A DNA stretch of 11,678 bases from an uncultured Treponema sp. (lineage in GTDB: Bacteria; Spirochaetota; Spirochaetia; Treponematales; Treponemataceae): NCBI GenBank assembly GCA_937891125.1, contig CALAEZ010000157.1:1-11678 (forward strand), read 5' to 3'. Of this stretch, positions 1-6,039 are shown one piece after another. The notes below the pieces were generated by a model. That model was not told the DNA's origin, made no database searches, and was given only the letters and a program-made list of their open reading frames with translations. The first letter of the stretch is position 1. Every line of letters starts with the position of its first letter. Both the position numbers and the translations under genes were made by a program.

Positions 1-944
1 CCCGGAAGCATAAGCGCGCCTTCAAAGGCACTAGCCGCCGCACAGCGGTAGACGGAGCTTCTTCCCCACATGGTCACCAAGCCGTTTTTGTCAAACAGGG
101 CAGGGAAAGTCTTCATGAGGGCAAACGAGTGCGCCTCAAACTGGCGGGCAATGTCCGGCGCATGCTCGTAGCCCCACCAGCGGTTCCAGAGCGGCGCATA
201 CACATTAAATGCCCAGCAGGAATAGTAGTCAAAGCTCTGCCCGTCGCGGTACCAACCGTCACCGGCATAGTAATTTAAAATGGCGGCAGCATGGTCAAAC
301 ATGACCGCGCGGTCGATGGCATAGCCGTTTTTAGAAAGAAAAGCCATCACCAGCATGTTAAAGAGCCGCCAGTTTTGCGGCACGGTGGGAGCGGCGGCAT
401 ACGAAGAAAGAAAAGCGGCAATCGTGTCCTTTTCTGCCTTGGTATACTGTTCCCAGATAACCGTTTTTGTCACTTCAAGCGCAATGACCAGTGCGCAGGT
501 TTCTACCGTCTGCTGATACGTGCGGAAAGAATTTTCGGCGCCTGAAAGCGTTTGAAGCTCATCGAAGGAGCCGACAGAAAGCGGGTCGCCAGGGGTACAG
601 GCGCGCAAAATGTGGCTTTTGTAGTACTTGGCGACCGAAAGCCCGTTCAGACAGAGCGCAGGCTCAAGCTTGATAAGCGGACCGGCAATAAAAAGCGAGC
701 GCGTTAAGCCTTCAAAGCGCTCTGCACGCACTTCAAGCTCCTGTTGGCTTTTAGGTGCGTCAGCATGCGGGTATGTTACTTTTGTTTCTGCGCGCGGCAT
801 GACAACAGGTGCGTCAAAAGAATGAATGTGGGAAAAAATGCCAGAAAGCAAATGCTTTGCAGCAGAAATCCAGTGAGCGCGGCTCATGCCAGTATACGGG
901 CTGAGCGCAAAATCAGGCTCACTGACAGAAAAGACGTCAGACAT
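1..944 (-). CDS. DUF2264 family protein, partial (C-terminus beyond window)
   Basis: An open frame runs leftward from ATG 942-944 to the window edge, giving 314 codons without a stop. The protein matches the DUF2264 family (PF10022) by recalled motifs: GDGWYRDGQSFDYYSCWAF at about residues 228-246, and a WGRSSVYRCAAASAFEGALM block at about 293-312. The N-terminal part reads like the family's usual opening (SPYTGMSRAHW, then ERFEGLTRSLFIAGPLI). Members are Trp/Tyr-rich, predicted alpha/alpha-toroid proteins often found near carbohydrate-degradation genes; no reaction can be assigned here. There is no signal peptide, so it is probably cytoplasmic. The family is usually 400 residues or more, so the C-terminal part is missing from the window. 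It is divergent from the SDR gene. The start is supported by a -35/-10 pair placed 6 nt upstream of the ATG. A weak AGG lies 8 nt upstream, so a leadered start cannot be fully excluded. Confidence 0.85.
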   Translation of the reverse strand, partial: MSDVFSVSEPDFALSPYTGMSRAHWISAAKHLLSGIFSHIHSFDAPVVMPRAETKVTYPHADAPKSQQELEVRAERFEGLTRSLFIAGPLIKLEPALCLNGLSVAKYYKSHILRACTPGDPLSVGSFDELQTLSGAENSFRTYQQTVETCALVIALEVTKTVIWEQYTKAEKDTIAAFLSSYAAAPTVPQNWRLFNMLVMAFLSKNGYAIDRAVMFDHAAAILNYYAGDGWYRDGQSFDYYSCWAFNVYAPLWNRWWGYEHAPDIARQFEAHSFALMKTFPALFDKNGLVTMWGRSSVYRCAAASAFEGALMLP

Positions 945-950
945 ATCTCT

Positions 951-979
951 AGCCTACGGTGAGCAACCGGAATTGTCAA
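951..979 (-). promoter_or_regulatory. Promoter of the DUF2264 gene, apparently leaderless
   Basis: Read on the minus strand there is a perfect TTGACA (974-979), a 17-bp spacer (957-973) and TAGGCT (951-956, 3 of 6 matches to TATAAT). The ATG begins 6 nt further on, at 944. The -35 is strong and the -10 weak. A start of transcription 7 nt after the -10 would fall on the A of the ATG. Confidence 0.55.
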
Positions 980-983
980 GCAG

Positions 984-1009
984 AAACAGTTGACAGCAAA
1001 AAACAGTTG
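984..1009. repeat. Direct repeat AAACAGTTG x2 in the divergent intergenic region
   Basis: The 9-mer AAACAGTTG occurs at 984-992 and 1001-1009, a 17-bp period, immediately upstream of the -35 of the DUF2264 promoter. The position suits a regulator site, but no regulator can be named. Apart from this repeat and the two promoters, I see nothing else in the 262-bp gap 945-1206. Confidence 0.3.
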
Positions 1010-1171
1010 CCTGTTACGCGCCGACGCATGCCTGCCAAGTGTCTTCCGCCAATTCACCGTCGCCTACAGCCAAGTCCACCGCGTGCGCCGACCGTCTTCC
1101 GTGAAAAAACTGCCACCCAGCGCGAAAAAACGACCGCACCTTTCCCGCCGTTTTTTAGAAAAAAAATCTTT

Positions 1172-1200
1172 TTGCAAAAAAAGCTGTTCGGGCATATAAT
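1172..1200 (+). promoter_or_regulatory. Promoter of the SDR gene, apparently leaderless
   Basis: TTGCAA (1172-1177), a 17-bp spacer (1178-1194) and a perfect TATAAT (1195-1200) are followed by 6 nt and the ATG at 1207. This is near-consensus sigma70 architecture. The predicted transcription start is 1206-1208, the start codon itself. An A7 run (1176-1182) crosses the -35/spacer boundary. No Shine-Dalgarno sequence could exist on such a transcript. Confidence 0.75.
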
Positions 1201-1206
1201 GGCGCT

Positions 1207-2004
1207 ATGAAACAGCTTATTATCATCACCGGCGCAAGCTCCGGCATGGGTGCGGAGTTTGCGCGACAGCTCGCAGACGAGTACACAAAAAAGCAGGAAG
1301 CGGCGGAATTCTGGCTGATAGCCCGCACCGAAGCAAACTTGGAAAAGATTGCAAGCGATGTGCGCCGCGATGGTATTACCGTTCGTCTGTTTCCCATGGA
1401 TGTGAAGGGCATGGAGGGCGTCCGAAAGCTTGCCATGCACTTGGGTGTTGAAAGTGAAGTCGGAGAATACACCATCTCTGTACTGGTCAATAATGCCGGC
1501 TTTGGCACGTACGGGCCGTTTGAAGACACGAACATGCTGCGCGAAATTGAAATGATTGACGTAAACTGCTCTGCGCTCACCGGCATTTGCGGCATCTGCC
1601 TTCCGCACATGCATGAAGGAAGCCGCATCATAAACGTAGCAAGCTTAGCCTCGTTTCTGCCGCTGGGAAACTTTGCCGTCTACGGAGCGACAAAAGCGTA
1701 CGTTTTAAGCTTTACGCTGGCTCTTCGTGCCGAAGTAAAAGACAAGGGCATTCATGTGACGGCGCTTTGTCCAGGACCGGTGAGCACCAATTTTGCAAAT
1801 GTCGCTTCTAACGGAAAGCGCAAGGAAGTAAAGCATGGAGCAAGCGCAAAAAAAACGGTTGCACACTGCTTAAAATGCTCGCGCAAGGGTAAGGCACTGG
1901 CAATATGGGCGTTTAAGTGGAAATTCAAGGCCTTTATGAGTCGCTTTGTCGGAAGGTATGCAGGCGCTCGCTTTACATACCTATACTGCAAGCGACCGCA
2001 TTAG
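1207..2004 (+). CDS. Short-chain dehydrogenase/reductase (SDR family)
   Basis: A 265-residue classical SDR, a normal length for the family. It shows the Rossmann dinucleotide motif TGASSGMG (residues 8-15), NNAG (95-98), and the catalytic set N120, S146, Y159 and K163 (YGATK), followed by a CPGPVSTNF loop after strand six. It should be an NAD(P)(H)-dependent oxidoreductase of the cytoplasm; the substrate cannot be told. R40 at the end of beta-2 (ARTEANL) slightly favours NADP(H). The start at 1207 is firm, because the next in-frame Met (residue 14) lies inside the cofactor motif. Nothing upstream resembles a ribosome binding site. Instead a strong promoter ends 6 nt before the ATG, so a leaderless mRNA is predicted. 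The TAG stop overlaps the TAA stop of the convergent permease gene. The Lys/Arg-rich C-terminal tail has no obvious second domain. Confidence 0.93.
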   Translation: MKQLIIITGASSGMGAEFARQLADEYTKKQEAAEFWLIARTEANLEKIASDVRRDGITVRLFPMDVKGMEGVRKLAMHLGVESEVGEYTISVLVNNAGFGTYGPFEDTNMLREIEMIDVNCSALTGICGICLPHMHEGSRIINVASLASFLPLGNFAVYGATKAYVLSFTLALRAEVKDKGIHVTALCPGPVSTNFANVASNGKRKEVKHGASAKKTVAHCLKCSRKGKALAIWAFKWKFKAFMSRFVGRYAGARFTYLYCKRPH

Positions 2005-3071
2005 GTTCTTGCAAACTTAAGCAAAACGATGCTTATCGCAATAAACAGGAATACGGGAAACCACGCGCCCATAAACGGCGAAATATACTCAAACTTTGCA
2101 AGCAGCATGGTAATCATCTGCGACACGTAAAACAAAACAGCAGCACTAATGCAGCTTGCAAGGCTTGTCAAAAGCACGTTTTTGCGCGTTTTCCCGCTTA
2201 ATCCAATCGATAAAAATACAACGATAAACAAAATAAAGGGAAAGGCAAATTTCTTATAATATTCACTCCGCGCCTCTCCGCTTGGTAAGCCCGTACGCTG
2301 CAAATGCTCAATATATGTTCGTGCCTCAGACGCGCTTACCGTTTCTACGCTGATTGTGTTATTACGAAAGGTTTCGGGCGGCTCCGTCAAAAGCGCCGTA
2401 ATATCGCGGCTCGGCGGCTGGATTTCCATGCCATCGTCCTTTATCGTATACTGCGTTGCGCCAGAAAGCACCCAGCGGTCATCACGCCACAGTGCACTAT
2501 CCGCGCGAATTATCGCCTGTAAGGACTTGTCTTCGTTTCGCATCACAAGATATAGCGAAAACAGGCGCCCTGCCTCATCATCGTAAAAATCGGCCTTATA
2601 GATAAGATTTCCGCCATTACTAAGAACTACGATTTTATCATTGTTAAGCGATTTTTCCTTGTTAAGCGCTGTTGTCTGAAGCTCCCCCTTTTGTGCATAC
2701 GTCGGAACAACAAGCTTGTCCTCAAAGACAAAAAGCCCAATGCTCATAAGAAAAGAAAAAACTAACAAGGGAAGCGTAAACTTTATAAGCGGAACGCCAG
2801 AAGCAAAAACCGCCACCAGCTCATTATTCGCATAAAAATCGCTAAGCGAATATGAAACGGCAAAAAGGACTGCCAGCGGCGTTGCATACCACACCGTTTT
2901 GGGCAGGTACAAAAGCTCTATTTTTCCTACCAGTGTCATCGGCACCTGATTTGAAATATAGCTCCACAGATTCATCAGAAGATCGACAAGCCCGAGCACC
3001 AACGCAAAAAATGCAAGTGCACCGAGAAAAAGCGGAATAAACTTTTTGAATAAATACAGAATCAGCGTCAT
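2001..3071 (-). CDS. LptF/LptG-family permease (YjgP/YjgQ)
   Basis: A 356-residue integral membrane protein with the family layout: three N-terminal membrane segments (about residues 9-31, 59-77, 96-116), a periplasmic beta-jellyroll-like region (about 120-265) and three C-terminal segments (about 273-291, 299-322, 332-352). Recognisable family blocks are ELVAVFASGVPL (84-95) and EYYKKFAFPF (270-279). In diderms LptF and LptG form the inner-membrane pair that, driven by LptB, extracts lipopolysaccharide for transport to the outer membrane. Many treponemes lack classical LPS, so the cargo may be another glycolipid. Length fits LptG, but LptF cannot be excluded and the partner is not in the window. 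ATG 3069-3071 lies 3 nt after the TAG of the Rpn gene and has no visible Shine-Dalgarno, suggesting translational coupling. The stop overlaps the SDR stop. Confidence 0.9.
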   Translation of the reverse strand: MTLILYLFKKFIPLFLGALAFFALVLGLVDLLMNLWSYISNQVPMTLVGKIELLYLPKTVWYATPLAVLFAVSYSLSDFYANNELVAVFASGVPLIKFTLPLLVFSFLMSIGLFVFEDKLVVPTYAQKGELQTTALNKEKSLNNDKIVVLSNGGNLIYKADFYDDEAGRLFSLYLVMRNEDKSLQAIIRADSALWRDDRWVLSGATQYTIKDDGMEIQPPSRDITALLTEPPETFRNNTISVETVSASEARTYIEHLQRTGLPSGEARSEYYKKFAFPFILFIVVFLSIGLSGKTRKNVLLTSLASCISAAVLFYVSQMITMLLAKFEYISPFMGAWFPVFLFIAISIVLLKFART

Positions 3072-3074
3072 TTG

Positions 3075-4073
3075 CTATAACAATGCAATTTCTGCAACCG
3101 AAAGCCCCGTAATTTTAGCAGCCTGCTCTGCCGAAAGCCCCATTGAAAGCGCATTGCGAGCAGCCTCCCGCTTTTCTTCTGCTCGACCTTCAGCTCTGCC
3201 TTCTGCCCGACCTTCTGCCCGACCTTCTGCCCGACCTTCTGCCCGACCTTCTGCCCGACCTTTTTTTCTTCCCTCAGCTCTGCCTTCTTCCAAGCCCAGC
3301 TTTCTCATTGCCTCACGGGAAGAAAGCTCGTCACGCTCACGCAATTCCATGTGGTACTGGGCAATCCAATAACTTACATCAGAACTGATATTCGACAATG
3401 ATTTCTGAGCCTGCATAAGTCCTTCCTCCTTATATGTAAGCCTTTGAATAAGGCCCTGTTTTTGCGGATTATCCACCTCTTTCAGAAACAGCGCCCAATT
3501 CTCAAGCAGTGTATTCGTTTCAAGGGAATTTTCACGATCCTCAATTTTGGGTAGCTCAATAAAAATAATATTCAGAGAATTTGAAAGCTCAAGCCCATCT
3601 TTTGTACGCATTGCAAAGCGATTTATAGCCTGCTTTGTTTTTGGCGCATACACAAAATCCAAGACCGTAATTTGATACACAATCGGAGCTTTTTCCCAGC
3701 TTTCGCCCTTTTTAAGATAGGTTGTTTCAAGGCGTGCAACCTGATATTCTGCACGCTTTCCATAATCATACGCCTGATTAAACGCCTGCATTTCTATGTC
3801 TACAGCCCTGCCGTCATCAAGCTCGCAGGCAATATCGTAATCTACACCGCGCTGCCCTTCAAAGGCTTTAGGCGCATTATTTGCAGTAAGGTGCACATTT
3901 TTTACCTTTTGCTCAATGGCGGCTTCTATAAAGGATTTGAGTGCAGCCTTTGACTCTTCCGTAGGCTGCGTAAAGAGCGCCTTAAAGGTCGTATCGACGC
4001 GCGGATTTAAGAGCGCACCATGCGCCATCTGAGAAACGTATTCTTCTTCTGACGGGAAAGCAACCGAATTCAT
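3075..4073 (-). CDS. Rpn-family PD-(D/E)XK nuclease / putative transposase
   Basis: A 332-residue protein of the Rpn (recombination-promoting nuclease, PDDEXK) family. Seen in the sequence: NPRVDTTFKALF (residues 23-34), the catalytic-type block RGVDYDIACELDDGRAVDIEMQ-like region (75-96) with D80, E94 and Q96 in the expected places, and a following Tyr/Arg-rich helix (YGKRAEYQVARL). The core is complete, so it may be active. Rpn proteins are DNA endonucleases that promote RecA-independent recombination in E. coli; their natural role is uncertain. Residues 260-299 form a Gly-x-x-Glu array, ending in seven consecutive GRAE tetrapeptides, then a helical tail (GLSAEQAAKITGLSVAEIAL) common in the family. 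It leads a two-gene unit with the permease. The start is fixed by a -35/-10 pair ending 6 nt before the ATG; AGG four bases before the ATG is too close to be a normal Shine-Dalgarno. Confidence 0.88.
   Translation of the reverse strand: MNSVAFPSEEEYVSQMAHGALLNPRVDTTFKALFTQPTEESKAALKSFIEAAIEQKVKNVHLTANNAPKAFEGQRGVDYDIACELDDGRAVDIEMQAFNQAYDYGKRAEYQVARLETTYLKKGESWEKAPIVYQITVLDFVYAPKTKQAINRFAMRTKDGLELSNSLNIIFIELPKIEDRENSLETNTLLENWALFLKEVDNPQKQGLIQRLTYKEEGLMQAQKSLSNISSDVSYWIAQYHMELRERDELSSREAMRKLGLEEGRAEGRKKGRAEGRAEGRAEGRAEGRAEGRAEGRAEEKREAARNALSMGLSAEQAAKITGLSVAEIALL
3177..3296 (-). repeat. 12-bp coding minisatellite (GRAE repeats) in the Rpn gene
   Basis: Ten consecutive 12-bp units are in phase with the reading frame. 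Five are perfect copies of TTCTGCCCGACC (plus strand) at 3201-3260. Diverged units lie at 3177-3200 and 3261-3296. Each perfect unit encodes Gly-Arg-Ala-Glu. Unit gain or loss would keep the frame and only change the length of the tail. Confidence 0.9.
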
Positions 4074-4079
4074 GCGCCT

Positions 4080-4108
4080 ATCTTACTGTATTTTTTTTTG
4101 TTTGTGTA
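4080..4108 (-). promoter_or_regulatory. Promoter of the Rpn-permease pair, apparently leaderless, with A9 spacer tract
   Basis: On the minus strand there is TACACA (4103-4108, 4 of 6 to TTGACA), a 17-bp spacer (4086-4102) containing nine consecutive A (4091-4099), and TAAGAT (4080-4085, 4 of 6 to TATAAT). Six nt separate it from the ATG at 4073. It lies between the upstream terminator and the gene, as a promoter should. Confidence 0.5.
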
Positions 4109-4133
4109 GGGAGATAACACGCGCGCCACACAA

Positions 4134-4169
4134 CAAAAAAAGCCGGCTCTCCGTGTAAGGAAAACCGGC
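4134..4169 (-). terminator. Rho-independent terminator after the broken lipoprotein gene
   Basis: On the minus strand a hairpin with GCCGG/CCGGC outer arms (4165-4169 with 4142-4146) continues through TTTTCC/GGAGAG, including two G-U pairs, to an 11-bp stem with a 6-nt loop. It is followed at once by seven T (4135-4141). It lies 52 nt past the TAA of the lipoprotein pseudogene and insulates the Rpn promoter. Confidence 0.88.
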
Positions 4170-4220
4170 GTAAGATAAACCGCCCTATGTTAAAGGGCAG
4201 TACACAGTGCTACGAAAGAC

Positions 4221-5665
4221 TTACTCTGCGTAGGTAATGGTGATATTTTTCATTCGTGCTTGCACATTAGTAGTACCAGTGTTGATAAACTCTATTGAAG
4301 TTGCAGAGCCAGACCATGTACCTGTAGCCTCACTTAAAGTCCATGTTGCAGGACTTGTAGTAAAATCGCTGCCAGCATAACTTGAAGATGTAAATGTTAT
4401 AACAACACTTGTTATAGTTTTTGTTGACGAAATAACAAGCGAATTATAACGATAGAGTCTTGCATCACCACCCGCGGCATTGAGAGCAGGTGCGGTTGAA
4501 CCTGTTACACTTGTTAAAGTGGTAGCAGTCGTATTCTAGGTTAAGGTAGCATTAGTTGTTGAAGTTGGTAATGCAGTCAATGAACTAAAATTTATCACCT
4601 CTTCGTTATCTGCGATGAGCGTAAATGTGGCAGAAACGACGTCAGAAAGGTAGGTTGTTTCGTCATACGTAAGAACGATGAGCACATACAAGGTACCTGC
4701 AGCAGTTACGTTGTAAGTAAATGCGTTGTCAGTGAGCTCTGCTTTTGTTCCAGCTGTCGTGTAGTTAGAAGGCGTAAGTGCCGTACCAAAGCTGTAGTAA
4801 AGTTCTGCGCCGTCACGGGTGTCTGTGTTGGTGATGGTTACGCCGGTTCCGCTTGCAACAGCCCCACTTGTGCTGATTGTCGGGTTAGAAACAACCGGGC
4901 TAAAGTCAAGTCCGACTTTGTAGAACTGCATCTGGTAAATATTTGTTGTCTTTCCATTTCCGTATGTGGTGAATGAAGAAATACTACTGTACCATTCAAT
5001 CTCAAGACCTGTTGTTGAGGTTGTTGTAAGGTAGAACTTGCTTGTGTCGCTTTCGTCAGCAACAACAGACCAGGTTGCAACGGTTGTGTCATCCTCTGAA
5101 AGTGCTTCAAGTGTAAGTGAGTTAGATGCAGAAGAAGTCAAAGCAGTGCTTGTTGAATAGTAAATGGTTGCACCTTCAGAGGCAGTTGCAAGCTCAACTG
5201 TTGTACCGCTTTCTACATCGCCTTCGTCTACGCTGAATGTTACCGGGTAGAGGTATTCGGTGTCGTTGTATCACTAACTGCATTGCTTGGATTACCAAGA
5301 TAAAGTGATGAATTTTCTTTCGGGATCACTGTAAAGGTAGCCTGAGACCTGCTTGAAACATTTCCGCTTGCGTCAACGGCGACGGCATAGACGGTGCAGT
5401 CTTCGTAGAGCGGAATCGAATCAGTATACTGTGTGCCGTTTTGATAATTCGTCGGATAAAACGGCAATTCGGTGGCATACTAGATAGTCGTATTAGCCGT
5501 TGCACAGCTGAGCGTAAGCTCTGTGTCGTATGAGACCGCTCCGCCATCCGGTTCAAACGTAACAGCCGCAACGGAAACTGATTTTTCTGTATCATTGGAA
5601 CACGAAACACAACACAAAAGCGCCGCTAGTGCGGTAAGCGTGATAAAAAACTTTGATATATGCAT
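4221..5665 (-). pseudogene. Broken multidomain surface lipoprotein gene, paralogue of the 6040-8607 lipoprotein
   Basis: ATG 5663-5665 opens a signal peptide with a lipobox ending in C22 (LLCCVSC). A chitobiase-C-like Ig repeat follows, with the in-frame TAG at 5480-5482 standing where its relatives have Tyr (TTI*YATEL against VDFYYSTE). The frame is lost near 5250-5265 (net -1 or +2) and resumes as EYLYPVTFSVDEGD. A second repeat stops abruptly after YYSTSTAL and joins the middle of the domain that forms the C-terminus of the intact paralogue, implying an in-frame loss of about 130 codons. Another Ig repeat follows, then a jelly-roll-like domain interrupted by TAG 4536-4538 yet still readable to TAA 4221-4223. 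Outside these lesions there are no other stops. TAG ends normal genes here (SDR, Rpn), so readthrough is unlikely. A promoter and a terminator remain, so decay is recent or some lesions are sequencing errors. Confidence 0.8.
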
Positions 5666-5671
5666 GAGTCT

Positions 5672-5700
5672 ATTGTCTGATATTGCTCGGTCTTTGTCAA
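5672..5700 (-). promoter_or_regulatory. Promoter of the broken lipoprotein gene, apparently leaderless
   Basis: On the minus strand there is a perfect TTGACA (5695-5700), a 17-bp spacer (5678-5694) and GACAAT (5672-5677, 4 of 6 to TATAAT), then 6 nt and ATG 5665. No Shine-Dalgarno is present in the 20 nt before the ATG. Confidence 0.6.
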
Positions 5701-5809
5701 ACGTGCGGTGGTGGCTAATTCAGGGGATAGAGCTTTTATTGGCTGATTCAGTGGGATAAAGATGATGCAGGCGGATTAAGATGAAAAAGCTGCTGCTTCT
5801 GACAGAACC

Positions 5810-5976
5810 GTGCTACAGCATACGGTAGAACAGTGCTACCGCATAAGGTAGAGCACTACCAGCGCAGGGGCGCTGGTAAGACCTCGCTTGCGTTGTAGCA
5901 CTTCGCCGAAGGTGAATGTGCCTCTCTCGCAACGCATCTGCGCTACGAGCAGACCGCTCCCTACCCTTATGCGGGT
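5810..5976. repeat. Structured intergenic repeat element
   Basis: This fills much of the 374-bp gap 5666-6039. Two tandem 23-bp units (5810-5832 and 5833-5855, 20 of 23 identical) begin GTGCTAC. A 9-bp stem with loop AGGG follows (5857-5865 with 5870-5878, core ACCAGCGC/GCGCTGGT). GTAGCAC at 5895-5901 is the inverse of the unit starts. The arm at 5838-5854 (ACCGCATAAGGTAGAGC) reappears inverted, with small indels, at 5956-5976. No convincing protein is encoded. It resembles a REP/MITE-like dispersed element, though no second copy occurs in this window. Confidence 0.6.
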
Positions 5977-5978
5977 GC

Positions 5979-6020
5979 AAAAAAATGCCGTGCGAGCTCT
6001 GTTTCCAGAATACGCACGGC
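5979..6020 (-). terminator. Rho-independent terminator of the OMP-nucleotidase-lipoprotein operon
   Basis: A perfect 8-bp stem on the minus strand (GCCGTGCG/CGCACGGC, 6013-6020 with 5987-5994) with an 18-nt loop is followed by A and then seven T (5979-5985). It begins 20 nt past the TAA of the lipoprotein gene. Confidence 0.88.
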
Positions 6021-6039
6021 AAAAAATAGCTACGAGGGA

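Noticed and set aside
3177..3296. CRISPR array
   Set aside because: Units are 12 bp, contiguous and without spacers, and they are in frame within the Rpn coding region.
3046..3388. Plus-strand open frames with Pro-rich repeats
   Set aside because: They are the antisense reading of the GRAE minisatellite and have no start signals or homology.
4398..4416. Perfect 8-bp inverted repeat (TATAACAA/TTGTTATA) followed by T5 on the plus strand
   Set aside because: It lies inside coding sequence for the repeated Thr/Val-rich strand of the jelly-roll domain, is almost purely AT, and no plus-strand gene needs a terminator there.
4536..5141. A separate small gene from the open stretch 4536-5141
   Set aside because: Its apparent start is a TTG inside a repeat; homology continues upstream and, past the TAG, downstream to 4221. 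It is a fragment of the broken lipoprotein gene.
4221..5665. TAG recoding (suppression or a 21st amino acid) to explain the two in-frame TAGs
   Set aside because: TAG is the real stop of the SDR gene and of the Rpn gene in this window, and the same locus also has a frameshift and a deletion, so ordinary decay or sequence error is simpler.
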